This document shows positions 31,297 through 42,160 of a stretch of 64,000 nucleotides of DNA, piece after piece. Made by a program: the position numbers and the translations under genes. Each line of letters begins with the position of its first letter. Within the stretch, counting starts at the first letter, position 1. The stretch is from assembly GCA_943736015.1 (NCBI GenBank), contig OX031071.1, positions 13,116,119-13,180,118 on the forward strand, written 5' to 3'. A model generated the notes under the pieces. The model was not told the DNA's origin. It saw only the letters and a list, made by a program, of their open reading frames with translations, and did not search any database. Source of the DNA: Tridacna crocea (lineage: Eukaryota; Mollusca; Bivalvia; Cardiida; Cardiidae).

Positions 31297-31526
31297 TTAA
31301 CCCATTACCAAACGACAATAATTTTAGACTGGTCCCAATTGAAAGCATTTGCAGATAACAAAATAAAAGTGACTGAAAATTTGAAATTTGTTTTGTGAAG
31401 GGTAGAAAACATTGTGGGAAAAGGAGAAAATGCTGGTTATCAGCATTTTCTCCTTTTCCCACAGTGTTTTCTAAATGCTTCTCTCTCAGGGGCGTCAAAA
31501 GTAGGGATTATGTGGTAATGGATTAA
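31297..31526 (-). mobile_element. TTAA-A MITE, full copy
   Basis: TTAACCCATTACCAAACGAC to ATGTGGTAATGGATTAA. Full hairpin; the tip reads GCTGGTTATCAGC. Confidence 0.85.
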
Positions 31527-32670
31527 GATTGGGGAAAAAAAAGTCCACATAAAAGTGAAACATCGATTTAACCGTAATATAACACTTAGTGCAAAAACAG
31601 GTAAACTTGCCCCATTATAGGCATTTGTTGTAAGTCAAAACACTGTTTGCAAAGGATTGACTGGACGGGTATAAAAAGTCGTATCTATATACAGTAATGA
31701 CAGCCATGTAAATTTTTGAAGACCTGTCCAAATGGGAGAAGTGTTATATTATCATCTATATTCGATCTGTGTGCCCCTCTACATAACCTCAAGTTTTATT
31801 TGAACAATTTACGATGTTATCAAGACTTTATACCATGTCATGATAAAAGTGGGTGTCCTGCAATGGTCGGATACCTGACGTTGTACTTACAAACTACTGT
31901 TGTTTTCCCGCATCTGCAGATTTGAACATGACTTTAGAGCAATAGTCTTGTTTATGTTAGTTAGTTTTGTTCAATTCTGGTTTTAAACCTGCAAATATTG
32001 CAATTTAAAAACCGGAATATAACAAAACAACCGAATGAGTAAACCAACGGAACATGTCCATTTTGTCTCTTCGGCTCTCTAAGAGTTTGCACTTTTGGTT
32101 GCTCGAACGACTATTTTTCGTAGAGTATCAGACAAAGTTAGAAAAGTGTCCCACCAAAAAAGCTATCAGATGCTTGGTTCTAAATGTAAAGGGCATTAAT
32201 AATGTACAAGTATTTGATAGACACGCTTGAAAGGTTACAATATTGTCTGCAGTCAAGCATGAAAAACAAATTTATAATTTAAATGTTGTTGAATATCAAA
32301 ATAACTTTCCACAATCAAATTTATATAGTGACAAAGTATATTGGGAGGAGCAAGTGGGAAAAAAAGTTCGCAAACATTGCATATCAACAATCTTGGCTTG
32401 ATAGTTCAGACCCACTTCTTCTTTCTACTCTTTTAAGTACTTGGTTGTGTGTCTAAAAATAGGACTGGTGCCTATGTGGTCAATTGAAGCCATTTTAGTC
32501 CAATGCAAATAGCTATTTGATCAACAGCACACTTACTATATTAATCAATTCGGAGCTTCTAGAAAATATTTCATGATGTCTAAATCAGACAGTGAACAGG
32601 TGAAGTTTTCTAAAAAGGTAGGCTACTATTCGTCCATACAGGACGTCTAAGACTTAAGTACGGTTACCTT
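31527..32670. other. no gene or repeat recognised
   Basis: Longest quiet stretch of the middle part. Short frames only (e.g. 31716-31925), no domain. Confidence 0.4.
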
Positions 32671-32893
32671 TTAACAAACAATATCGGGTTTAAACAATCC
32701 TGGGAGGGGGGAGGGACTTTGAAAGCATCATAGGAAAGGGAGAAAATGCTGGTGACCAGCATTTTCTCCCTTTCCTATGTTGCTTTCTTCATGTTATAAA
32801 AGATATTACATTTGAGCGTTATTTACCCTCTCGTCTGCAAATGCTTCAAATTTCGTCCAGTGTAAAATTTCTCGTTTTGGTAAAGTGGCTTAC
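32671..32893 (+). mobile_element. TTAA-A MITE, diverged but hairpin kept
   Basis: TTAACAAACAATATCGGG at the left and CGTTTTGGTAAAG at the right. The hairpin arms read AGCATCATAGGAAAGGGAG and CTCCCTTTCCTATGTTGCT, far from the usual ACATTGTGGGAAAAGGAG, yet they still pair almost throughout. Key copy for the arm covariation finding. Confidence 0.75.
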
Positions 32894-33119
32894 AAAAGAG
32901 GCTTGGCAAACCGGACACAAAAATATCATAATACCCGGACGCTGCCGTATTTTAAACTGATAAAAAAAATACCACAATCCCTTAAACATAGTAACATGTG
33001 ATATTGTACGAACATATGAGAAAACTCTTAATTATAGGTTAATTGCATAGGAGAAAGCCTGTCCAAAAGAGCCAAGCTCTGTTAAGCAACCGGCAACAAG
33101 CAAATCACCATACGATTCT

Positions 33120-33305
33120 CTCGTGTAATAAACTATCCATAAAAAATCAAACAAAAAATGAATCATGGGGTAAAGTAGTCCTTAGACATGCAGGGAATTG
33201 ACCAATAGCAATAGTTTTCGACAAATGTCATTGTGCGTGGCCAGGTTTGCCTGGGTCGATAATTTTTGAAACTGCATTAACCTCTTTTCACAGACCTTAA
33301 CTCAT
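33120..33305 (+). repeat. family D element, diverged
   Basis: GTAGTCCTTAGACATGCAGG, GAATTGACCAATAGC, CCAGGTTTGCCTGGGTCGAT, CTGCATTAACCTCTTTTCAC. The core hairpin is decayed. Confidence 0.6.
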
Positions 33306-33517
33306 ACCGTTGAACAAAAAAAATCAGTTATTCTATTGACGTCATTTCCGGTGAAGTGTCGCCCGGACAATTTCCTGCAGACATTTCACAACGACTTGCC
33401 TGAAAGTTCATGCTGCCTGAACTTGGTCTGACATCTTATGATTAAAGCCTGTAATTCAAGTTTTATAAAGCAGGTCCCTTCACCCTGTACCTGTATTTCA
33501 ATTAACATCCCAGTGGA

Positions 33518-33714
33518 AAGCTTTATGAAACCATTTTGGGAAAAGGAGAAAATGCTGGTGAACAGCATTTTCTCCTTTTTCCCATAATGGTTTCAACTCT
33601 TTCAAAGAAAACTTCGAGCATTTGAGCAAAATGTACAGTACTTGTACTTGTTGTTTGCAAATGCTATCGGAATTGGACAAGTCTTAAATGTGTGTCGCCA
33701 GTTAAGGAGTTGAT
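33518..33714 (+). mobile_element. TTAA-A MITE, diverged
   Basis: Hairpin CCATTTTGGGAAAAGGAG ... CTCCTTTTTCCCATAATGG keeps pairing with a different base from the main type. The right end GTCGCCAGTTAAGG is eroded and the left TTAA is absent. Confidence 0.7.
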
Positions 33715-35641
33715 ATTGATCGATTTCCGATGAGTAACCCTTATAGTGCCCGATACACACAAATGGAATTGTAATTTTAGAAATAAGACCCAAACAGGAG
33801 CAATTAAAGCTCACAGTTGGCCAGCCTTTCTCAAGAAAGCGGACAGAATAGATCAATGCACCTGACTACGTTTTGTGCCGCTTGTGCTGAATGTACATTG
33901 GCCACAAAGCATTGCAATTTAAGTGGTGAAAGACGCTATAAGTATAAGGACTATTCACAACCTCTGTGAAATAAATTTGCAGAGGAATGACTCAGAGTAT
34001 CAACAGAAAACAGGTCTACCGGACAATCAAAAAGAAGACTGCGTGAAGAATTGCTCGTCACATGCAAATTCACTTTTCCCACGACGTTTTCGAGAGCAAA
34101 AGGAATATTAACTTGCAACAGGCAAATCACGTAAATATAGCTTTTAAGATTCACACAAAAACATTTCAAGTACAAAAAGAACCTCTCTAAAATTCAAGTG
34201 CACGTAGGGTATAAAGTTCGAACTATAGCTATAATCGTAACATTACAAATGTATTTTAAAAGTTCAAATGGCGTTTAATAATAATAAGAAAAATAATAGT
34301 AATAATTTATGAAGAGTTTTCCTGTATGACAAATGTAGACCTTTTAATGTACATGTATCCCCTTTCTAAAGAAGATATTGGCAATATATACTAGTAGTAA
34401 CAGCACGCAAGTACTCGTATAAGCAATCACAACTGCAGCTACAGTGGTTTAACAAGCAGGTGTCTTCAAAGCATATTTTCGAAGTTAACTTAAGAATAAT
34501 CCAAAGTCCTAATAAATGATACTTCATACTTGGAAAAAAAAAATACAGATCATTTAATCCTCGGCTACACACTTCCAATCTATTCAAACTGTTCCTTGGT
34601 TTTTTGAAAGTCAAAGTAACCAAAGTGTAGCTTCTGGGGAAAGTTGTTCAGAAACATGAAGAGAGACGAGTCAGTGATGTACAAGTTACAAATATAACGA
34701 CGAACAGTTGACGAGTGGTTGACGAGTGGCAGATAAATGGCTGGATGAGTGTGGATCTAGTCATGGAAGTACGCACGCATGGACGAGACACAAACTCATC
34801 CAACCCTTATCCCAAACCATTCCAATGTTTATCTTAGCAGTCGATAAACAACATTATCTACACATTTCTTTCGTCGGCTCCATTCCACCATGCACACTAT
34901 TCCAATCCCATCGACAAGCGTTCCTAAATTGTCAACATCCATCCTCAAAAGATTCCGAAAAGGGAGTAGTCACGTCAACAAGCACTGTGTCTCATATTAT
35001 ATCCCAGTATATTTCCATTCCGCGGTGTTCGTGTTTTTCATTCTTTGTATCCCCTCCCCGTCAAAACCAAATATTTTAAGGCGTTGATCTTTTACCAACG
35101 TGATAATCAATTTTCGTTCCAAAAAGGCCAACCAAGCGTCAACAAGATTTACCCTCAGAAGTACTATATCACGTGGTCAGAAAATAGAGCTGACGCACGC
35201 GGTCCGCGAGCTTCATCAGGGCCGCACCTTAAGTCCCCAAAAATCGATTTTTGTGTGTACATTCCCGCGCTAAATATTCGTGACTCCGAAGATATCGTGA
35301 TTGTGTAAAGGAATGTTTTAAACCTTTCACGGTAAAACTACAGGTATTTGGTTCTATATCAAGCGACCGTAGGTACAGTAGTTCATTCTTGTAAAATCTT
35401 ATGCATTCTAGAATATTTAAAATTCCATTTCTGTACCTATGTACTTAAAATATCTTGATATCAAGCAGTTAAAAAGTAAAAATTACAATAGATTGAACAT
35501 GTGTGCATATAAACAAATCGAAATTTCGTCAAGGATTTATTATCTTCTTACTTTCACACTATGTAGACAATTTTCCGTATGTCATAATTCAAATATGTAC
35601 CCCCAACAGATTTACATTAACATAGGCAGAATATAGTAGAT
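33715..35641. other. no gene or repeat recognised
   Basis: About 1.9 kb without an assignable repeat or supported gene. A 117-codon plus-strand frame (34726-35079) has no domain or codon pattern I can support. GT/AG-bounded small exons cannot be excluded by eye. Confidence 0.35.
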
Positions 35642-35816
35642 TTAACCTTTAGTCTGCTAAGCGCGACTTCAGGATCTTTTGCGGACAAATGTAGATCAAT
35701 ATCAGACTGCACAGAACGTGCAGTCTGATCTTGGATCTACACTGTCCGATAAAGCGATATCTTTCCTCCAAAAATAGATACAAATCTTTAACTTAACATT
35801 CCTTCTAAAGAGTTAA
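35642..35816 (+). mobile_element. TTAA-B MITE, full copy
   Basis: TTAACCTTTAGTCTGCTAAGC at the left, AAAGAGTTAA at the right. Hairpin inner arms CAGACTGCACAG/CGTGCAGTCTG. Confidence 0.75.
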
Positions 35817-36537
35817 TAGTTAAATTAAATCCGCTTTGGAAACAAGCCAGTGAACTCTACACATGTAAAAAATAAGGCATAAAACACATGTAACCGTGAG
35901 TGTAAGACGCCACCTTGCTATCTTTAATCACACGGATCCCATTCGAAATCGGAAGTTTTAAAAGTCTTAAATCCACTAGGTTAATGTCAACACTTCAATC
36001 ACGTGATAAACTGATAAAAAGTTACAGTAAATTAAACTTTTCGCGGTTGAAATTAATGTGCAGCAACGGATTACGAAATGGTCAAAAATTACGTGCGACC
36101 AAAAAAATCAGCGTGGAAGTACCGCAAAAAGTGCGTATTATGGTAGATGTTTCCCGTACGATCAGTCCTCGCGTCTCCTATGCGCCCGAAGAAAAACTCC
36201 CAAATTTGTGTATACGAGCGCGTCAGAGGACTTCGGAGTTACGCTTCTCTGATCAAACATAATACATTCTCAAATTAAGTCGAACTTGAATGGATATTTG
36301 ACAACTAAGAACGCTTGCCATTACGCATGCGCACAGAGGACACGTCGCATAAATTTAAAGAAGGATTATTTCTCTCCCTTTCTTCCTCCCCCACTCTTTT
36401 CTACCTTTCTTTCGAAACCTTTTCTTTCAAAAATCAGCCATACATTCTTTAAAAAACCTGGGAACTAGGGGTCTAGCTGTACACTCCAAAAACTGGTATA
36501 AGTTTACATGATACAGGTCTGATGGATAATTTTTTTA
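35817..36537. other. no gene recognised
   Basis: A 115-codon plus-strand frame (35915-36262) is the longest here, but I recognise no domain in it. Low support. Confidence 0.35.
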
Positions 36538-36806
36538 ACCTCTATATGGCTTGCAACATGGGAAATGGGACATTCGGACATTTGCGTAAAGTGTCGTCTC
36601 GGATCAGCCTGCGCAGTCCGCGCAGGCTAATCCAAGACGGCACTTTACGATTGCATTGGATTTTGTGCCACAGTAAACTTGTGCAAAACAGAAAATTGAA
36701 TCAAAACGGAAAGTGTCGTTTCGGATTAGCCTGCGCGGACTGCGCAGGCTGATCCGAAACGACACTTTACGCAAATGTCCCTTTTCGCGTGTTGCAAGCC
36801 ATATAC
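36538..36806. mobile_element. family R element, full copy
   Basis: Termini TATATGGCTTGCAACATGGG and CGCGTGTTGCAAGCCATATA are inverted repeats. Each side then carries ACATTTGCGTAAAGTGTCGT and a hairpin around AGCCTGCGC..GCGCAGGCT. The centre is CACAGTAAACTTGTGCAAAA. Possible TA target duplication at the outer TATA. Best R copy. Confidence 0.75.
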
Positions 36807-36807
36807 T

Positions 36808-36990
36808 GTGCGACAAAAAATACAGACATGTGCAAATTGTATGCATTTGCAGACGACAATTTACTTGTAATACTCAAATGATGGAAGAAATCTTTGGGTA
36901 GGATAGAAACAAAAATTAGGTAACGATGAAAATGCTGGTTACGAGCATGTTTCTCCATTTCCCACAGTCACACTGTTTTCAAAAGGGTTT
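36808..36990 (-). mobile_element. TTAA-A MITE, decayed
   Basis: GTATGCATTTGCAGACGACA, AAAATGCTGGTTACGAGCATG, CTCCATTTCCCACAGTCACA. The tip mixes GCTGGT and ACGAGC, the two tip types. Termini lost. Confidence 0.6.
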
Positions 36991-37016
36991 TCTCAACGGG
37001 TGACCGGTCGGGTCGT

Positions 37017-37247
37017 TTAACTCATTACCAAACGACAATATTTTAGACTGGTCCAAATTCAAAGCATTTGCAGACGACAACATAAAAGTGCCGACTGAAA
37101 CTTTGAAATTTGTTCTGTGAATGGTAGAAAACATTGTGGGAAATGGAGAAAATGCTGGTTACCAGCATTTTCTCCTTTTCCCACAATGTTTTCTAAAGGC
37201 TTCTTTCTCAGGGTTGTCAAAAGTAGGGATTGAATGGTAATGGGTTA
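37017..37247 (-). mobile_element. TTAA-A MITE, full copy
   Basis: TTAACTCATTACCAAACGAC to GAATGGTAATGGGTTAA, full hairpin. Confidence 0.85.
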
Positions 37248-37461
37248 AAACTCCGAATTGCGGGGTGAAGGATTGCGAGAGTAAACTAAAAAGTTGGCGC
37301 AAAAATAGCTCTTGTACATAGGTAAATTTCTCCTTATTTCTTCAATGTTTTCCCATGCTGATACGTGTTTCAATGTTTTCCTAAAACTTCTTTGACCAGT
37401 TGGCTTACTTCAAGCGATGATCTTTCTATGCAACATGTTGATTTCCCAAATGACCATTCTC

Positions 37462-37692
37462 TTAACTTTTTACCAAACGTCAAAATTTTGGACTAGTCCA
37501 AATGGAAAGCATTTGCAGACGACAAAATAAAAGTGACAGAAAATTTGAAATTAGTTTTGTGAAAGGTAGAAAACATTGTGGGAAAAGGAGAAAATGCTGG
37601 TTACCAGCATTTTCTCCTTTTTCCACAATGTTTTCAGAATGCTTCTTCCTCTGGGTCGTAAAAAAGCCAGGGATTGTTTGGGAAAGGGTTAA
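37462..37692 (-). mobile_element. TTAA-A MITE, full copy
   Basis: TTAACTTTTTACCAAACGTC to GTTTGGGAAAGGGTTAA. The left end is of the TTACC subgroup and the right end of the TTTCCC subgroup, so it is a recombinant of the two. Confidence 0.85.
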
Positions 37693-37694
37693 CA

Positions 37695-37855
37695 ATGAAG
37701 GGCTCTGAGAGAGGAATGAATCCTGTCTCAAGGACTATCATCAATCCATGCAGAGAAATTGAACGAGCCAAGATTCGAACCAGCGACGCCCAGGTTTGAA
37801 GTCACTAAGCATTGTCAACTTAGGTACCTCGCTCGGCCACCCTGAGGAGAAGTGC
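37695..37855 (-). repeat. tRNA-headed SINE part, inverted
   Basis: On the minus strand the head reads GGTGGCCGAGCGAGGTACC (A-box-like), a long variable region, then GCTGGTTCGAATCTTGGC (B box). The arrangement is leucine/serine-tRNA-like, with a long variable arm. The body GGAATGAATCCTGTCTC matches SINEs at 19500 and 49310. The TTAA-A copy ending at 37692 cuts its far side. Confidence 0.55.
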
Positions 37856-37889
37856 TTTGAACACTCATCCTGATAAATTTATAAAAAAT

Positions 37890-38005
37890 TGTTTGTTTGT
37901 ATGTTGTTTTACGCCACTTTCAACTGTATTTCAGTCATTTCACGGCGACAGTTCACATATTCATGTTTCCTGGGTTTCACTAGTACTAGGCTAGGCTCTG
38001 AAGCT
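37890..38005 (-). repeat. SINE tail, inverted
   Basis: GTTGTTTTACGCCACTTTCA is the complement of the SINE tail. Then CACGGCGACAGTTCACATAT, TCATG, CCTGGGTTTCACTAGTAC. The same block is at 55490-55610. Confidence 0.6.
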
Positions 38006-38202
38006 TGCCCGAGGACACTCCTGTGAAAAAAAATCGTTCGAATCTCCAGCACGACAAACTTCTGTCCGAGAATTGATGACAGTCGATGCGACAGGACTTA
38101 TTTCTCTCTCAGCGCTCGTTTGTTTCGACGACGGCACTACAGAAAAGGCAGCCGTTTGCATGGGAAGAATATTGTGCGGTGTGCTGGTAAGAAAAAGACC
38201 CA

Positions 38203-38272
38203 TAGTGTAGATCAAGATTACACTGCAGCGTCTGTGCTGTCTGATCTTAATCTATGAAGTCCGAAATAGTAA
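38203..38272 (+). repeat. TTAA-B core hairpin fragment
   Basis: AGTGTAGATCAAGATTACAC, CAGCGTCTGTGCTG, TCTGATCTTAATCTATG. Confidence 0.5.
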
Positions 38273-38296
38273 CAAAGGCCGGCTCCGAGCTTTTCC

Positions 38297-38515
38297 CCCT
38301 TTACCACACAATCCGTTATTCTAACGACCCTGAGAAAGAGCTCTTTGAAAATAGTGTGGGGAAAAGAAGAAAATGCTGGTAACCAGCATTTTCTCCTTTT
38401 TCCCGCAATATTTTCTACCATATCAAAGAGAGATCAAATCCATCGAACTACATTTAAATTGTCGTCTGCAAACGCTTTCAATTTGGGCAAACATACATTT
38501 TTGTCGGCTGGTATA
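38297..38515 (+). mobile_element. TTAA-A MITE, eroded termini
   Basis: CCCCTTTACCACACAATCCG at the left without TTAA. Hairpin with AGTGTGGGGAAAAGAAG ... CTCCTTTTTCCCGC. Right end GTCGGCTGGTATAG decayed. Confidence 0.75.
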
Positions 38516-38850
38516 GATTTTCGGCTAAAACCCCTGTCAGCTTGTACAAATACACATTTTATCAAAAACGAGTCAAAATGAGTGTTCTTTTCAGCAAAAA
38601 TCTCAACGGCTTAAACTTAACGATTGACCTGGCATATATAATAGGTGGTTTTAAACAGGTATGGCAAACCAGTACAGCTGACTCGTTCCCGATTTTATAC
38701 CCCTATAAGTGTACAGACTGGTTTTCAATTCCCATAATTGTGCGGTCTATTTTTAGAAGTACCCATTTGAGCCATGATTCTCTATCAAAAGGAGGTTTAA
38801 TGAAGCCCAGTGGTTTACAAAAAGCAAAAAAGGGTTTCGACCACTATCAC

Positions 38851-39012
38851 AGAGCCCCAGATAGAGAAAGTGAGTTTGATTTCATAATTGAAAATGTTGA
38901 TAATTCTCGACTAAACCCTCTGTTATGAGTACTCATTAGAATCGTCTCACCGAGACTATTCTAACAAATACCCACAACATAAGGTTTTAGAGAGAAATAA
39001 CAGAGTTCTATC
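38851..39012 (+). repeat. family P palindrome, damaged right arm
   Basis: AGAGCCCCAGATAG, GAGTTTGATTTCATAATTG, then arm AACCCTCTGTTATGAGTACT, ATTAGAATCGTCTC / GAGACTATTCTAAC and ACCCACAACATAAGGTTTT. An open frame ending here is fortuitous. Confidence 0.65.
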
Positions 39013-39085
39013 AGCATGCACGGGCTGACATGTGTCGATAATTTCAGCTGAAGTATTAAACTCCTTTTTACAGTGCATGACTGAT
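39013..39085 (+). repeat. family D fragment
   Basis: GCATGCACGGGCTGACATGT, GTCGATAATTTCAGC, TATTAAACTCC, CAGTGCATGACTG. Confidence 0.5.
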
Positions 39086-39360
39086 ATATTATGGCCTTTA
39101 ACATGCGAAAAGGGGCATTCGGACATTTGCGTAAAGTGTCGTCTCGGATTAGCCTGCGCACTCTGCGCAGGCTAATCCGAAACGACACTTTCCGTTTTAA
39201 TGTAATTTTCTTTTTTGTGAAAGACTACTGTAGCACAAAATATAGTGTAGTCGTAAAGTGGCGTCTTGGATTAGCCTGCGCGGACTGCGCGAGCTGATCC
39301 GAGACGACACTTTACGCAAATGTTTCAGTGTCCCTTTTCGCGTGTTACAAGCTAATTATA
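39086..39360. mobile_element. family R element
   Basis: ATGCGAAAAGGGGCATTCGG and CCCTTTTCGCGTGTTACAAG are the termini. Two hairpins, AGCCTGCGCACTCTGCGCAG and GCCTGCGCGGACTGCGCGAG. The frame-like translation across it merely reflects the repeat. Confidence 0.7.
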
Positions 39361-39381
39361 CAAAATTAACCCAATGGATAT

Positions 39382-39613
39382 TTAACTCGTTACCATACCA
39401 CAAATATTGTAAGCTAGACCAAACTGAAAGCATTTGCAGACAACAAAGAAAATATGATCGAAAATTTGAAATTTGTTTTGGGAGAGGTACAAAACGTTGT
39501 GGGAAAAGGAGAAAATGTTGGTTACCAACATTTTCTCCTTTTCCTACAATGTTTTCATAAAGCCTTCTTTCACAAGGTCGTTAAAAGTCGAGATTGTGTG
39601 GTAAAGAGGTAAA
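39382..39613 (-). mobile_element. TTAA-A MITE with GTTGGT tip
   Basis: TTAACTCGTTACCATACCAC to GTGTGGTAAAGAGG. The tip is GTTGGTTACCAAC instead of GCTGGTTACCAGC: both arms carry the paired change. Confidence 0.85.
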
Positions 39614-39633
39614 ACATGTAGCAGAGATGGAAA

Positions 39634-40500
39634 TTATTGTTGTTTTTGTGGCATTTGTCGAAGACAATGCCACCATGTGATGATCAATAATAAATGTTCA
39701 ATATCAAATTCTGAAGTCCATGTATGGTATTTTGTGAAAAACCAAAGGAAATAAACCCAATTAAACTCAGTTTTTCTAGACAATTTTTTTTTTCAAAAGC
39801 GCTCAAATATATAATTGGAAATGGCGTATTTGAATAAACTGCAGTTGTCGAAGACAATACCACCATTAGATCAATAATAAATGTTCTATATGTACTAAAT
39901 TCTGAAGACCATGTATGGTATTTTGTGAAAAACCGAAGGAAATAAACCTAATTAAACACAATTTTGATAGACAAATGGGTTATTTCAAAATCACTCTGAT
40001 ATATAATTGGAAATGGCGTATTGAAATAAACTACAAAAGGCCATTGATTATTGAAATATTTGTTTTTGATTGAAAATAGCTTCATCTCTTCATAGCCTTC
40101 TTCTGGCGCAATGATATGCACAAAATCTGTATTCTATCCACTTTGCTCCCGGGGTTGTTCGTTCCAAAACCATTTCGTCCCTGGGCTTATTCGTCCCGTG
40201 ATTGCACGCTACTCATTTGATTGTGCATGAACATTTTCAGGCAGAAAACTTAACTGTAACGTCGGCCAAAGACATCTCAAACTCATAGTATCCAGCTATA
40301 AAATTAATTAAATTTAATGTATTTACATGGCTTCTCTATCTACCCATCAGGCATCCCTCTGTCAAGGGACGTTAGTCCTGACTCCTCTTGAAAGATCCAA
40401 GGGAGACCACCAATACACAAATGATGCAAACTTAGGCACTAGTACTCTCCCTTTAACCAAATAGCCATATTAGTTTGCTAAGGAGGTTGATTCTTTTGGT
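39634..40500. repeat. dispersed repeat U, copy 2, with internal tandem duplication
   Basis: Co-linear with 3271-3928. The first about 188 bp (TTGTCGAAGACAATGCCACC ... GAAATGGCGTATT) are repeated in tandem (39655-39842 and 39845-40035). Ends near GGTTGATTC, where copy 1 carries its TTAA-B insertion. Confidence 0.65.
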
Positions 40501-40689
40501 ATATAGCGTCTCCTAGTGCACCTCTACCAAGTTTGCCCAAATGATATCGCTGGGGTCAAAACTGGCCCCTCCCCGAGGATCACAAGTTCGAACAAAGGAA
40601 CAAAGAAGGAGAACTTTTAAATCCTTCTTTTCTAAATCTGGAAAGCATAGAGCTTTGTTATTTGGTACGTAATGAACCTGTTCAAATCT
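40501..40689. other. unassigned sequence inside repeat U
   Basis: GATATCGCTGGGGTCAAAAC and CCCGAGGATCACAAGTTCGA may be part of the inserted Helitron-like element or a separate insertion; no copy elsewhere in the window. Confidence 0.35.
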
Positions 40690-41255
40690 TGTTAGCCCAC
40701 CTGAGCACAACATGTTTACTCAAATTAAAATTGGGTCACGTAGGGTCATAAACTAGGCCACCAGGTCAAATTAAAGTAATTCCTTATGGGCACTCTCGGG
40801 GCCACATTTTTTTTGCTCAATTGGCTTGAAAATTAATCAGAATGTTTGTCTTGATAAAATTTGGGATGAGTTCAAAATTGGGTCACCTGGGATCATAATC
40901 TAGGTCACTAGGTCAAATTTAAGAAATTCCTTGTTGGCAGTCTAGAGAATACATTTCTTGTTCAATTGACCTAAAAACTGTTCAGAATGTTTATCTTGAT
41001 AATTTTTTAATGAGTTCTACATTGGGTCAGTCGGATGATAAATTAGGTCAACTTTAGGAAATTAAGAAATTGGCCAGAATGTTTGTCTTGATGAAATACT
41101 GAGTGAGTTATAATAAATTAGGTCAACTATCGGAAATTCCTTGTAGATGCATATTTTATGCTCAATTGACCGGACAATCGGTCAGAAATTGAATTTCGTA
41201 CGAGAAGTAAATTTCGCCTATTGAGCGATCCAGAGCCATTATGGCCCTTTTGTTT
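40690..41255 (-). mobile_element. Helitron-like element E3, different core
   Basis: On the minus strand it starts AACAAAAGGGCCATAATGGC, TCTGGATCGCTCA and ends GTTGTGCTCAGGTGGGCTAA, matching E2 termini. The core is different: about three degenerate units with GGGTCACCTGGGATCATAA, CTAGGTCA, AATTCCTTGT. It lies within repeat U. Confidence 0.6.
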
Positions 41256-41257
41256 TC

Positions 41258-41330
41258 AAATTATTAATTCCACACAGTGGCTTCCTTAACAAATGCCACA
41301 TCAGCGTTCTCAACGCTTTGATTTAAGTGT
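41258..41330. repeat. dispersed repeat U, copy 2, tail
   Basis: ATTAATTCCACACAGTGG to CAACGCTTTGATTTAAG, as at 4141-4250. Confidence 0.6.
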
Positions 41331-42160
41331 AGAAAAATGTTACATGAAAAAAATGCCATTCTTCTTTTCTTTTCAGAGAAGTTCTCCTTTTTTCTACAAT
41401 ACTTTCAAAATCCAACTTCTTCAAGATCATCGTTAAAGAACTTCTCTATATTTTGTCTAAATCGAAGTTTTTTTTGGAGACACACATTTTGTATGAATAT
41501 ATCATGCACCTCAACATTTGTCTTTGCAATCGTTAATGAAAAATGCATGGAAAACGACAATTTTTGTGTGTGTGTGTGTGTGGTTTCCCCCAATATTTTT
41601 CGACAGTTTTGACCTATCACGGATGTCGTTAAACCATGGGGTTGTGCGGTAAATTGTGAAACCTTGTGGGATTGAAATGATTTTGTCTTGGATGAAATTC
41701 TGTCAGTATCCCAACAGATGCATGAAAGTTTATAAAACCCTCTTTTTGTCCAAAATACAATGCTAGTGGATCGACTGTATTAAAATGGGAACTCGGTTTA
41801 TTTCGAAATACCGACCTAATTCAACAGGAAATTCAAGCTTGAACAAATTTTGGACATGTTTTATAAACCTTACACGATATACCCGGTATATGCTATTCAT
41901 ACGAAATACCTTGAATAAATTTATTTTCCTTTCCCCGAGCCACAGTTCTTTACTCTGTTGAATCAACCTAGACATGCTTCAAAGTAGGTGACAAATAGTA
42001 TTTTTTTTTTGACAATTAAAAAGAAGAAAGCACGCCAATGAAGTTAAATACTCAGTCTGAAGGAATAATAGATCTATATTTCTGTAAATTTTCATATTCA
42101 TCCCAAGTCTTCCGAAATTCACGAACTGAAGAGGGAAAAGGGAACAGATCCTTTATGTGC
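41331..42160. other. no gene recognised
   Basis: A short GT repeat at 41566-41582. A decayed TTAA-A-like foldback may lie at 41331-41660 (AAATGCC...TTCTCC, ending GGGGTTGTGCGGTAAAT). No gene. Confidence 0.4.

Noticed and set aside
35915..36262. 115-codon plus-strand open frame
   Set aside because: No domain recognised; a second overlapping frame of similar quality exists on the same strand. Could only be rescued by transcript data.
38542..38928. 128-codon plus-strand open frame starting MYKYTFYQ
   Set aside because: It ends inside family P and has no recognised domain, paralogue or splice support. Left as a low-probability exon.
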